A stretch of 41,179 nt of DNA from NCBI GenBank assembly GCA_913009335.1, contig CAJVXN010000017.1:1-41179 (forward strand), in the 5' to 3' direction. The notes under the pieces are model-generated. The model worked only from the letters and a program-made list of their open reading frames with translations. It was not told where the DNA came from and searched no databases. A program made the translations under genes and the position numbers. Source of the stretch: an uncultured bacterium. Its GTDB lineage: Bacteria; Omnitrophota; Gorgyraeia; Ghiorseimicrobiales; Ghiorseimicrobiaceae. Shown piece after piece: positions 1-7,950 of this stretch; positions within the stretch are counted from its first letter, which is position 1, and every line of letters begins with the position of its first letter.

Positions 1-1
1 C

Positions 2-163
2 AGGGGTGAAAAGGTTGAGTTGCGTAATTTCGGAGTATTTAAGGTAAAAGAAAGACGGCCAAGAACAGGAAGAAACCCCCGTACAGGAGAGATTGTTCCT
101 GTTCCCGCAAGAAAAGTCGTAGTATTCAAGCCAGGCTTAGAGATGAAAAAACAAGTAAGGTAG
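2..163 (+). CDS. HU/IHF-family DNA-binding protein, C-terminal part
   Basis: This is the 3' end of a gene that starts before the window; 53 codons and a stop are visible. The frame reads [20 protein letters not shown], then [20 protein letters not shown] and a basic tail. This matches the beta-arm and C-terminal helix of HU/IHF proteins, including the RNPRTGE segment with the conserved region around the DNA-intercalating proline. HU-type proteins bend and package DNA as dimers. Only the C-terminal half is visible, so HU and IHF cannot be told apart. A 164-nt gap separates it from hisS. Confidence 0.9.
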   Translation, partial: RGEKVELRNFGVFKVKERRPRTGRNPRTGEIVPVPARKVVVFKPGLEMKKQVR

Positions 164-327
164 AATTGTTTTGTAGTGCATGAGGTCAGCTTGTCTGAAT
201 ATAGTGATAGTTGGTATCCATACTGCTAATAATTAGATTATTCTGGTTATTCAAATTAGAATTCCATCCTGATAAGCGGCAAATAATTATATTAATAAAA
301 TAATCAGCACACTTTAAATTAAACATA

Positions 328-1581
328 ATGGCAGCAAAGTTTAGTGTGGTACGTGGTACAAAAGATATCCTGCCGGCTGAGGCAGAGAGATTTAATGAAA
401 TAAAATCCAAAGCCGGAAATATTTTCTCTGTCTATGGTTATCGTCAAATTTACACTCCTATCTTAGAATCAAAAGATTTATTTATCCGTTCCCTGGGTGA
501 GGAAACTGAAATTGTCGGAAAACAAATGTTTCTTATTCAGAGAGAAGATAATGATTTGGTTCTGCGTCCTGAGGCAACCGCAGGGGTTGTCCGGGCCTAT
601 ATCGAAAATAATTTAGCAAGAACAGAAGGTTTTGTTAAGCTCTTTTATATCGGGCCGATGTTTCGGGCTGAACGTCCGCAAAAGGGGCGTCTGCGTCAGT
701 TTCACCACATCGGTGTTGAGGCTATCGGATCAGATGATGCCAGTTTAGACGCGGAAATTATTAGTTTGGCAGATTCGATATTAAAATCTTTATTGATTGA
801 CGGGTATGAGATAAAACTAAATAGCTTGGGTTGTTTATCTGATAAAAAACGTTTGAGCGATACGCTGCGTAATATTTTATCTGATAAGCTAAATTTACTT
901 TGTGACGATTGTCAGGGTAGATATGAGCGCAATGTGTTTAGAGTTCTTGATTGTAAAAATAAGGCATGTAGAAAAGTTATTAGTGGTTTGACACTTAAAC
1001 GTTCTGATTATCTTTGTGATGATTGTCTCGCGCATTTTGAATCAGTCTTAGTCAATTTAGACGCAATCGGTGTAGGTTATACCGATTGTGTTTATTTAAT
1101 GAGAGGGCTTGATTATTATACGCGTACGGTGTTTGAAATAACCCATGCGGGTTTAGGCGCGCAAGATGCGATAGGCGCGGGAGGCAGATACGATAATCTA
1201 GTTGAGGAACTCGGGGGAAATAAGACTCCCGCTATAGGTTTTGCGTTTGGTGTTGAGAGATTGATTTTAGCTAGGAATAAAGAAATAGAAAATACCTTGG
1301 ATAATAATCTGGTTTACATTATTCCTTTAGGGGATGCAGCAAAGAGAGAGAGCTTTAAAATATTAAGCAATCTCAGGGCTGCCGGAATAATATCCGATAC
1401 TGTTTATACGGATAAATCGTTAAAAGGCGCAATGCGTAAGGCTAATGACTTAGGGGCAAGATTTGTTTTAATTGTTGGTGATGATGAGCTTGCGAAAAAT
1501 GTGGTTACTGTAAAAGATATGAAGAGCGGCGAACAAAATCAAATCAGCCGCAATAATTTAATAGAGGAATTAAAATGTTAA
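328..1581 (+). CDS. hisS: Histidine--tRNA ligase
   Basis: Class II aminoacyl-tRNA synthetase that charges tRNA-His in the cytoplasm. The 417-aa length is normal for bacterial HisRS. Motif 2 is visible in MFRAERPQKGRLRQFHHIGVE, the histidine-binding HisA segment in RGLDYYTRTVFEI, and motif 3 in GFAFGVERLI. The C-terminal anticodon-binding domain covers roughly the last 90 residues. A cysteine-rich stretch lies in the insertion domain (CDDCQGRYERN, CKNKAC, CDDC). The ATG has no clear Shine-Dalgarno sequence in an AT-rich leader. The end overlaps aspS by 7 nt, so the two synthetase genes are probably cotranscribed, a common hisS-aspS arrangement. Confidence 0.97.
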   Translation: MAAKFSVVRGTKDILPAEAERFNEIKSKAGNIFSVYGYRQIYTPILESKDLFIRSLGEETEIVGKQMFLIQREDNDLVLRPEATAGVVRAYIENNLARTEGFVKLFYIGPMFRAERPQKGRLRQFHHIGVEAIGSDDASLDAEIISLADSILKSLLIDGYEIKLNSLGCLSDKKRLSDTLRNILSDKLNLLCDDCQGRYERNVFRVLDCKNKACRKVISGLTLKRSDYLCDDCLAHFESVLVNLDAIGVGYTDCVYLMRGLDYYTRTVFEITHAGLGAQDAIGAGGRYDNLVEELGGNKTPAIGFAFGVERLILARNKEIENTLDNNLVYIIPLGDAAKRESFKILSNLRAAGIISDTVYTDKSLKGAMRKANDLGARFVLIVGDDELAKNVVTVKDMKSGEQNQISRNNLIEELKC

Positions 1582-2963
1582 GAACGCACACTTGCGGGGG
1601 TTTGAATATTTCAAATGTTGGAGAGGATGTAGTTTTATGTGGTTGGGTCGGTTCCCGCCGTGACCACGGAAAACTGATTTTTATTGATATACGAGATAGG
1701 TACGGGAAGATACAGGTGGTATTTTTACCTAAAGAGTGCCCGGAAATTTACGAGGCAGCCCAGACATTAAGATCGGAATTCGTAATTAGATTATCCGGAA
1801 AAGTCGGTAAGCGGCCAAAGGGTACGGAAAATCCAAATATTTCTACCGGTGAGGTTGAGGTAGCCGCAGGCGGCTTAGAAATTTTAAATCCTTCCGATAC
1901 TCCGCCTTTTGAAATAGCTGATGATATAAAGCCAACGGAGGAGACGCGCCTTAGCTTTCGTTATCTTGATTTAAGGCGCGCTAAAATGTTGAAGAATTTA
2001 CTTGTTCGTAACGATGCCTGTATAATAATTAGGAATTTTTTACACAACCAGGGTTTTATTGATGTAGAAACTCCTATACTTACTAAATCTACTCCTGAAG
2101 GGGCGCGAGATTATCTTGTTCCATCGCGGATTAATCCAGGGAGTTTTTATGCTCTCCCCCAATCACCGCAATTATTTAAGCAGCTTTTGATGGTTTCCGG
2201 AATAGATAAATATTATCAGATAGCTAAGTGTTTTCGCGACGAAGACTTAAGAGCCGACCGGCAGCCTGAATTTACGCAGTTGGATTTAGAGATGTCCTTT
2301 ATATCAGAGGATGATGTGTTTTCTCTGGTTGAGAAGTTGATATATGAATTGGTTAAAGCGGTAAAAAATGTTGAACTTACTATTCCTTTTCCCCGCATAA
2401 CTCATAAGGAAGCAGAGGAGCAATATCAGTCTGATAAACCCGACACAAGAAAACCGGGTGATGAGCTTGCGTTTGTTTGGGTAGTAGATTTTCCTTTGTT
2501 TAAATATAATGAAGAAGAAGGCCGTTGGGAGAGCGAACATCATCCCTTTACGGCCCCAAATGAAGAAGATGTATCATTCCTAGATTCTGATTTGTCAAAA
2601 GTGCGGGCGCGCTCCTATGATTTAGTATTAAACGGAAATGAAATCGGAAGCGGATCGCTAAGAATACATAAGCGCCAAATCCAGGAAAAAATGTTTAATC
2701 TTATAGGCCTGCCCAAGGAAGAGATTAAGCAGCGTTTTGGTTTTTTACTTGAAGCGTTTCAGTACGGCGCTCCTCCTCATGGAGGTTTTGCATTGGGTTT
2801 GGATAGGTTTCTGGCTATTCTATTAGGAGTTGACAGCATACGCGATGTAATTGCTTTTCCAAAAACGCAGAAGGCGGCATGTCTTTTAACATCTGCCCCT
2901 TCCGATGTAGATAAAAAACAGTTAGATGAATTAGGAATTGAAGTTACAGACAGTCAGGAGTAG
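1575..2963 (+). CDS. aspS: Aspartate--tRNA ligase lacking the GAD insertion domain
   Basis: Bacterial-type class II AspRS, which charges tRNA-Asp (or Asp and Asn if non-discriminating). The N-terminal OB-fold anticodon domain is about residues 1-110. The catalytic core shows FRYLDLRR, the flipping-loop region STPEGARDYLVPSR, motif 2 CFRDEDLRADRQPEFTQLD, and motif 3 near GGFALGLDRFLAILLG. The protein is 462 aa, against about 580-600 for the bacterial family. The difference is a clean loss of the GAD domain: YQSDKPDTR runs after about ten residues into FVWVVDFPLF, where about 120 residues normally lie. The flanking core is intact and in frame, so this looks like a working compact enzyme rather than a broken gene. 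It overlaps hisS by 7 nt. Confidence 0.96.
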   Translation: MLRTHTCGGLNISNVGEDVVLCGWVGSRRDHGKLIFIDIRDRYGKIQVVFLPKECPEIYEAAQTLRSEFVIRLSGKVGKRPKGTENPNISTGEVEVAAGGLEILNPSDTPPFEIADDIKPTEETRLSFRYLDLRRAKMLKNLLVRNDACIIIRNFLHNQGFIDVETPILTKSTPEGARDYLVPSRINPGSFYALPQSPQLFKQLLMVSGIDKYYQIAKCFRDEDLRADRQPEFTQLDLEMSFISEDDVFSLVEKLIYELVKAVKNVELTIPFPRITHKEAEEQYQSDKPDTRKPGDELAFVWVVDFPLFKYNEEEGRWESEHHPFTAPNEEDVSFLDSDLSKVRARSYDLVLNGNEIGSGSLRIHKRQIQEKMFNLIGLPKEEIKQRFGFLLEAFQYGAPPHGGFALGLDRFLAILLGVDSIRDVIAFPKTQKAACLLTSAPSDVDKKQLDELGIEVTDSQE

Positions 2964-2992
2964 TCCTTGCTGTTTCTAAAATGGGAGGTGTT

Positions 2993-3526
2993 ATGGAGAA
3001 GAGAGATTTTATAAGATTAGTTTTTTTATTTACGATTTTTTGTTTTGGAATTGTAAGTCTATCTGGTTGCGTTGTAAGGAGGCGCAAGATGATTAAGCCG
3101 AGAGTTGATCAGGATTTAAGCAGTGGTAATCGCGGTTATATTTCCGGTAATATCCCGCCGCAGGAGGATATAGAGAGAAAAGAAACACGTCAGACTTACG
3201 AGTTTGAAATTGAGTTATCTAATCCGTTTAATCGTAAAAAGGAAGTAGTTGAGCCTGCGGCAGTTGAAGATATTATATTGCCCGATGTGTCTTTTGAAGA
3301 AGATTTGTCAGGTGAGTCTTTTGATGATTTTAGTAATTTGGATGTTGAAGGAGATTCAGGTTTTGAGATTTATACAGTAGGGAAAAGGGATACGTTACAG
3401 AAGATTTCCGATAAATTTTACGGGACAACGCGAAAATGGCAAAAGATATATGAGGCAAATAAGGATGTGCTCAAGAGTCCTGATCGTCTATATCCCGGAC
3501 AGGAAATAAAGATTCCGATTGAATAA
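2993..3526 (+). CDS. LysM-domain lipoprotein
   Basis: Predicted envelope lipoprotein of 177 aa. The N-terminus has a basic start, a hydrophobic stretch and a lipobox (LSGC) followed by CVVRRRK. The middle is acidic and low in complexity. The last 50 residues form one LysM domain (YTVGKRDTLQKISDKFYG through LYPGQEIKIP), which binds peptidoglycan or other GlcNAc-containing glycans. The ORF track starts at 2981, but GGAGG at 2984-2988 is well placed for ATG 2993, so I use that start. The stop lies 1 nt before the phoH ATG, suggesting coupled translation. The precise role is unknown; anchoring to the cell wall is inferred from the domain. Confidence 0.88.
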   Translation: MEKRDFIRLVFLFTIFCFGIVSLSGCVVRRRKMIKPRVDQDLSSGNRGYISGNIPPQEDIERKETRQTYEFEIELSNPFNRKKEVVEPAAVEDIILPDVSFEEDLSGESFDDFSNLDVEGDSGFEIYTVGKRDTLQKISDKFYGTTRKWQKIYEANKDVLKSPDRLYPGQEIKIPIE

Positions 3527-3527
3527 T

Positions 3528-4478
3528 ATGCGCGAGTTAATCCTTATCGAAAATAATGATGAAGCTCGCCTGCTTTTCGGGCAGTTTGATGTTAATCTTA
3601 AGGCAGTAGAATCTGAATTTAATGTAAGTACTCATCTTAATCCGGAAGGGCTAGAGATAGCAGGAGCGACAAAAAACGTAAATAAAGCCGCGGATTTATT
3701 GAGGCACTGGCTTAAACTTATTAAAGAAGGAGTAGAGTTGTCCAGGAAAGATGTAGCTTCTGATATTCATGTGTCTAAGAATCATAAAGTTAGTGAGTCA
3801 CGGCGCACTCATCGTGACCGTATTGAAATATCGGTAAAAGGTAAGCAGATTGTTCCCAAGACAAAAGGGCAATTAGAATATGTTGAAGCAATAAAAAAGC
3901 ACGATATTGTTTTTGGTATTGGCCCGGCAGGTACGGGAAAAACCTATCTGGCCATGGCTATGGCAGTAGAGGCTTTAAAAAAAGGATACGTTCGCCGTAT
4001 CATACTTACGCGTCCGGCAATTGAAGCAGGGGAATCATTAGGGTATCTTCCGGGTGATATGTACGATAAGGTAAATCCTTATCTCCGTCCGCTTTATGAC
4101 GCACTTTATGATATGATGGAGGCAGAGCGAGTGGAGAAATATAAAGAGTTAAATATTATTGAGGTGGCTCCTATTGCTTTTATGCGGGGCAGGACGCTCA
4201 ATGATGCTTTTGTTATATTGGATGAGGCGCAAAATTGCACGTCGGATCAATTAAAGATGTTTTTAACGCGCTTGGGGTTTGATTCAAAGACAGTTATAAC
4301 AGGGGATATTACACAGAGCGATTTACCGGAAGGAAAGCCTATTGGCCTTCTTCACGCAAAAGACGCTCTTGAAAAAATTGAAGGGATAGAATTTATATTT
4401 TTATCCGGTCAGGACGTTGTCCGGCATGAATTAGTGCAAAAAATAATTAAAGCTTATGAAAAAATGGCTAATAAGTAG
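3528..4478 (+). CDS. phoH: PhoH-like ATPase
   Basis: Cytoplasmic P-loop ATPase of the PhoH/YbeZ family. Walker A is GPAGTGKT, and Walker B is VILDEAQN. An N-terminal KH-like segment (EIAGATKNVNKAADLL) is typical of the YbeZ type, which works with the endoribonuclease YbeY in RNA and ribosome maintenance. The track start at 3519 is TTG; ATG 3528 gives MRELILIENNDEARLLFGQF, the usual family N-terminus, and is preferred. The last 23 nt overlap the 7TM-HD gene, and ybeY follows. The phoH-HD-ybeY order is conserved in many bacteria and supports a shared RNA-metabolism role for phoH and ybeY. Confidence 0.95.
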   Translation: MRELILIENNDEARLLFGQFDVNLKAVESEFNVSTHLNPEGLEIAGATKNVNKAADLLRHWLKLIKEGVELSRKDVASDIHVSKNHKVSESRRTHRDRIEISVKGKQIVPKTKGQLEYVEAIKKHDIVFGIGPAGTGKTYLAMAMAVEALKKGYVRRIILTRPAIEAGESLGYLPGDMYDKVNPYLRPLYDALYDMMEAERVEKYKELNIIEVAPIAFMRGRTLNDAFVILDEAQNCTSDQLKMFLTRLGFDSKTVITGDITQSDLPEGKPIGLLHAKDALEKIEGIEFIFLSGQDVVRHELVQKIIKAYEKMANK

Positions 4479-5817
4479 TATTTGGTTTATTTTTGGGATT
4501 ATCGGATTATTTTCCATCTCGCATTTTATCGGTACGGGAAGCATGATTCCGGTTATTGTGGTAAGTTTGTTTCTTTTTTTACGATACCAGGAGAAGATTG
4601 CTAAAAAGAAAAAATATAATTATCTTGATCTTGGGTTGCTTTTGGTAATAATTATTACCGCGGCCAAATTTATCGTCGGTTATCCGGTTTTTTCAGTTTA
4701 TTATATTCCTGTTGCAGCACTTTCAATTTTATGTACGATTCTTTTTAATAATATTACCCTTTCGTTGGTGTTGACCTTAATCGGCGCTTTATCAGCAGGA
4801 ATAATCGCGGGGCTAAATCTAAATTTGGCATGTATACTTTTGGTGGGAGGTGTTTTCGCGAGCTTTATGGTTTTAAATGTACGACGGCGTTCTCAGATTA
4901 TTAAGGCTGGTATTGCCGCCGGAATACTTCAGGGGATGTGTGTTGTTCTTATTCAGTCTCCCAACTTAGACGGCATAACAAAATTTATTATACCAAATCT
5001 TTTAAGCGGACTGCTTGCCGGTGTGGTTATTACCGGGGTTCTTCCTGTCTTTGAATATCTATTTAACGTCATTACCAATATTACACTGCTTGAACTCTCT
5101 GATTTTAACCATCCGTTATTTAGAAAGATGGTTCTTGAAGCTCCCGGTACGTATCATCATAGTCTTATCGTGGGTAATTTATCGGAAACTGCCGCAGAGT
5201 CAATAGGGGCGAATTCTCTCCTCGCTCGTATCGGAGCGTATTATCATGATATCGGAAAGATAGAGAAGGCGGAATATTTTATTGAAAATCAGCCGCCCGA
5301 AAATGCCACAAGCACTCATGAGCAGCTCAAACCCTCGATAAGTAAGATGGTGATTATGAATCATGTCCGGGAAGGCGTGGAGTTGGCACGTAAGTATAGA
5401 TTGAACGATTCAATAATTGATTTTATTAATCAGCACCATGGGACAAGTTTGGTTTTTTATTTCTACCTTAGGGCTTTAGAAAATACAAACACTGAGAAGG
5501 AAGTAGAGGAAGAAGGTTTTCGGTATTCAGGCCCCAGGCCTCAAACAAAAGAAACAGCTATAGTTTTATTGGCGGATTCGGTTGAAGGAGCAACAAGGGC
5601 CTTAAGGGATAGGACGCCTAAAAAAATAGATGAGTTGGTGCGTAAGGTGATAAATAATAAGTTTATTGATGGTCAGCTTGATGAGTGTGATCTTACTTTG
5701 TTTGACTTGGAAAAAATCGCGTCTGTTTTTATTAAGATTCTATCTGCAGTATATCACGCGCGCATAACTTATCCTGAAAAGAATAGTGGCAATAATCATA
5801 ATAAATCTACAAAATAA
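4456..5817 (+). CDS. 7TM-HD family membrane phosphodiesterase, short form (PgpH/YqfF-like)
   Basis: Integral membrane protein with about seven hydrophobic helices in the first 230 residues, followed by a cytoplasmic HD domain. HD signatures are GTYHHSLIVGNLSETAA, ARIGAYYHDIGKIEKAEYF, FINQHHGTSLVFYF and LADSVEGATRAL, so the metal-binding His and Asp residues are present. Relatives such as Listeria PgpH hydrolyse c-di-AMP. Those proteins are about 700 aa and carry a large extracytoplasmic 7TMR-HDED domain after the first helix. This one is 453 aa, and the first helix runs straight into the others, so that domain is missing. It overlaps phoH (23 nt) and ybeY (32 nt). c-di-AMP as substrate is inferred from the family and from the diadenylate cyclase elsewhere in the window. 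Confidence 0.9.
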   Translation: MKKWLISSIWFIFGIIGLFSISHFIGTGSMIPVIVVSLFLFLRYQEKIAKKKKYNYLDLGLLLVIIITAAKFIVGYPVFSVYYIPVAALSILCTILFNNITLSLVLTLIGALSAGIIAGLNLNLACILLVGGVFASFMVLNVRRRSQIIKAGIAAGILQGMCVVLIQSPNLDGITKFIIPNLLSGLLAGVVITGVLPVFEYLFNVITNITLLELSDFNHPLFRKMVLEAPGTYHHSLIVGNLSETAAESIGANSLLARIGAYYHDIGKIEKAEYFIENQPPENATSTHEQLKPSISKMVIMNHVREGVELARKYRLNDSIIDFINQHHGTSLVFYFYLRALENTNTEKEVEEEGFRYSGPRPQTKETAIVLLADSVEGATRALRDRTPKKIDELVRKVINNKFIDGQLDECDLTLFDLEKIASVFIKILSAVYHARITYPEKNSGNNHNKSTK

Positions 5818-6247
5818 AGTAAATATTCGGCAGAATAAAATTCGTAGTATTGTCGGATTAGTTTTGTCATCAGAAGACAGAATATACGGCGAAGTAACAA
5901 TTACGATTTCAACCGATCAAAGGATTAGAACGCTTAACCGTAAGTTCCTGGGGAAGGATTACTCTACGGACGTATTGGCGTTTAGTTTTATTGAGGGTAA
6001 ATCGTTAAAAGTTAAGGCAGCTAATTCAGCTTTATCTCGGATGAGGCTATTAGGCGATGTAGTTGTATCTGCGGGTACGGCAATAAGAAACGCAAAAAAA
6101 TACAATACAACTGCTGAGTACGAGATCTATTTGTACGTTATTCATGGAATTTTGCATTTGCTGGGTTTTGATGATGCAAACGCGCTTAAAAAAGCAATAA
6201 TGCGTAAAAAAGAGCAGTATTATCTAAAAAAATATTATAATTTATAG
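5786..6247 (+). CDS. ybeY: Endoribonuclease YbeY (rRNA maturation factor)
   Basis: Metal-dependent endoribonuclease family involved in 16S rRNA 3' processing and ribosome quality control. The 153-aa length is normal. STDVLAFSF and LGDVVVSAGTA are family blocks, and the metal site is HGILHLLGFDD. The family motif has three His ligands (HGxLHLxGYDH); here the third position is Asp, a variation I believe also occurs in some other lineages. The start is GTG 5786, giving MAIIIINLQNKVNI, which fits the family N-terminus. It overlaps the upstream HD gene by 32 nt. The dgk, cdd and era genes that often follow ybeY are absent; recO comes next. Confidence 0.92.
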   Translation: MAIIIINLQNKVNIRQNKIRSIVGLVLSSEDRIYGEVTITISTDQRIRTLNRKFLGKDYSTDVLAFSFIEGKSLKVKAANSALSRMRLLGDVVVSAGTAIRNAKKYNTTAEYEIYLYVIHGILHLLGFDDANALKKAIMRKKEQYYLKKYYNL

Positions 6248-6285
6248 ATAAGAAGCATCTGGGTATATTTCGGGAAGTTGGTTTT

Positions 6286-7020
6286 ATGGCGATTTGCAAA
6301 GCTGAAGCTTTGGTAATAAGAAAATTCGATTTTCGCGAAACAAGTATTATCGTTGAATTTTTTACCCGTGAATTTGGCCGTTTAAAAGGAATATTAAAAG
6401 GGATTAGGTCCAACCCAAAAAAATTCGGCTCTACCCTTGAGCCATTTTCATGTAATGAGATTGTTTTTTATCGCTCACGTAATAGTGAGATTCATTTGGT
6501 TTCTCAATGCGATTTAAGGGATAATTTTTTAGAAATCCGATCCGATCTAAAAAAGATTAATCTGGCAAGTTTTTTTATGGAATTAACTTCTGCGTTACTT
6601 GCACCTGAGGATAAGCATGAGGAAGTATTTGAACTTGCTTTATCTTGTCTTAAAGATATGTCTCTTGCCGCGGATCCGGCACGTATTATAAACATTGCCC
6701 AGATAAAATTATTAAAACTTTCAGGTTTTAAGCCGCATTTTGATTCTTGTGTTTTATGTGATAGCAAGATAGATGAGTACGCTAAATTTAGTACTGCTTT
6801 TGGAGGGCTGTTGTGTTTTAAATGTGCCTATCGTGACAGTAATCGCCATGCTGTTTTAAAAGGTACGGTTGCCTCAATACGGCATATTGAAAAATCAGAC
6901 TGGCAAAATAGCCAGCGCCTGGGGCTTAGTCCGTTAGTAAAAGAAGAGTTGGATATGATGTTGAATCGGTTTGTGTTGTTCCATCTGGAAAAGAAATTAA
7001 AAACGGCGAGGTTCATATGA
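6286..7020 (+). CDS. recO: DNA repair protein RecO
   Basis: RecO promotes RecA loading and strand annealing in the RecFOR pathway. The N-terminal OB-fold is clear (ALVIRKFDFRETSIIVEFFT, FGRLKGILKGIR). The C-terminal part contains a zinc site, CVLCDSKIDE followed by CFKC. The 244-aa length is typical. It follows ybeY by 38 nt and shares ATGA with the next gene, panE (4-nt overlap), so the two are translationally coupled. Confidence 0.94.
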   Translation: MAICKAEALVIRKFDFRETSIIVEFFTREFGRLKGILKGIRSNPKKFGSTLEPFSCNEIVFYRSRNSEIHLVSQCDLRDNFLEIRSDLKKINLASFFMELTSALLAPEDKHEEVFELALSCLKDMSLAADPARIINIAQIKLLKLSGFKPHFDSCVLCDSKIDEYAKFSTAFGGLLCFKCAYRDSNRHAVLKGTVASIRHIEKSDWQNSQRLGLSPLVKEELDMMLNRFVLFHLEKKLKTARFI

Positions 7021-7946
7021 AAATCGTTATTGTTGGCCCGGGTGCAATGGGTTGTTTGGTTGCTGCTTTTTTATCTAAATCAAAACATGAAATATGGATT
7101 CTGGATAAGAGTAAAAAACGCGCAGAGATAATTGCCAAAAATGGCATAAAACTTGAGGGTATTTCCGGTAATTGGAAGGCCAGGGTTTCTGCAACAAACA
7201 ATGCTAAGGATATAAAGTCAGCCGATTTAGTAATTATTTGTACTAAGTCATACGATACCAAGAGCGCTATAAAATCAGCCGCCGAGATTGTTAACGATAA
7301 TACCAGTGTAGTAACTTTACAAAATGGAGTAGGTAATGTTGAAATTATTGCTGATGAGATAGGAGAAGATAACGTTATTGGAGGAGTAAGCAATTTAGGG
7401 GCAACATTATTAGGGGATGGTCATATTCGTCATGCCGGTTGTGGTGAGACGATTATTGGTAGAATTGATGGAAAAATACCCGTATTAATGCGCGATATAA
7501 GAGAGATATTTAATAAAGTGGGGATAAAAACGCGTATATCGCGTGATATAAAGAGCCTTATCTGGTCAAAGCTGATAATAAATGTAGGGATAAATGCTTT
7601 AACAGCTATTACACGTTTAAATAACGGACGCTTGGTAGAATTTGTCGGTACGCGTGAAATTCTTAAAGACGCGGTAACAGAGGCCGTAAAAGTTGCCAAA
7701 CGAAAACGCATAAAACTTATTTTTGATGATCCGTTATCGAAAGTTGAGTCTGTATGCGAGGCAACCGCGACTAATGTCGCATCCATGCTTCAGGATGTAT
7801 TAAAGCAAAAGCGTACAGAGATTGATTTTATAAACGGGGTGATTGTAAGGCAGGGTAAATCGTTAGGGGTTAAGACCCCTGTTAATGAAATACTAGTTTA
7901 TCTGGTTAAGACAATTGAACAGAGCTATAACTTAAGAGTGAAGTAG
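7017..7946 (+). CDS. panE: 2-dehydropantoate 2-reductase (ketopantoate reductase family)
   Basis: NADPH-dependent reductase converting 2-dehydropantoate to pantoate on the way to pantothenate and CoA. The N-terminal Rossmann fold begins MKIVIVGPGAMGCLVAAFLS. NADPH-side motifs VTLQNGVGN and the catalytic-Lys region WSKLIINVGINALTAITR are present, followed by the C-terminal helical domain. The 309-aa length is normal. It overlaps recO by 4 nt and lies 4 nt before polX. No other pantothenate genes are nearby, so the substrate assignment rests on family membership; other ketoacid reductases share this fold. Confidence 0.88.
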   Translation: MKIVIVGPGAMGCLVAAFLSKSKHEIWILDKSKKRAEIIAKNGIKLEGISGNWKARVSATNNAKDIKSADLVIICTKSYDTKSAIKSAAEIVNDNTSVVTLQNGVGNVEIIADEIGEDNVIGGVSNLGATLLGDGHIRHAGCGETIIGRIDGKIPVLMRDIREIFNKVGIKTRISRDIKSLIWSKLIINVGINALTAITRLNNGRLVEFVGTREILKDAVTEAVKVAKRKRIKLIFDDPLSKVESVCEATATNVASMLQDVLKQKRTEIDFINGVIVRQGKSLGVKTPVNEILVYLVKTIEQSYNLRVK

Positions 7947-7950
7947 GGTA

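Noticed and set aside
164-327. Promoter or RNA gene between the HU-type gene and hisS
   Set aside because: AT-rich with only a 6-bp AATAAT/ATTATT hairpin near 226; no convincing -35/-10 pair or tRNA-like fold.
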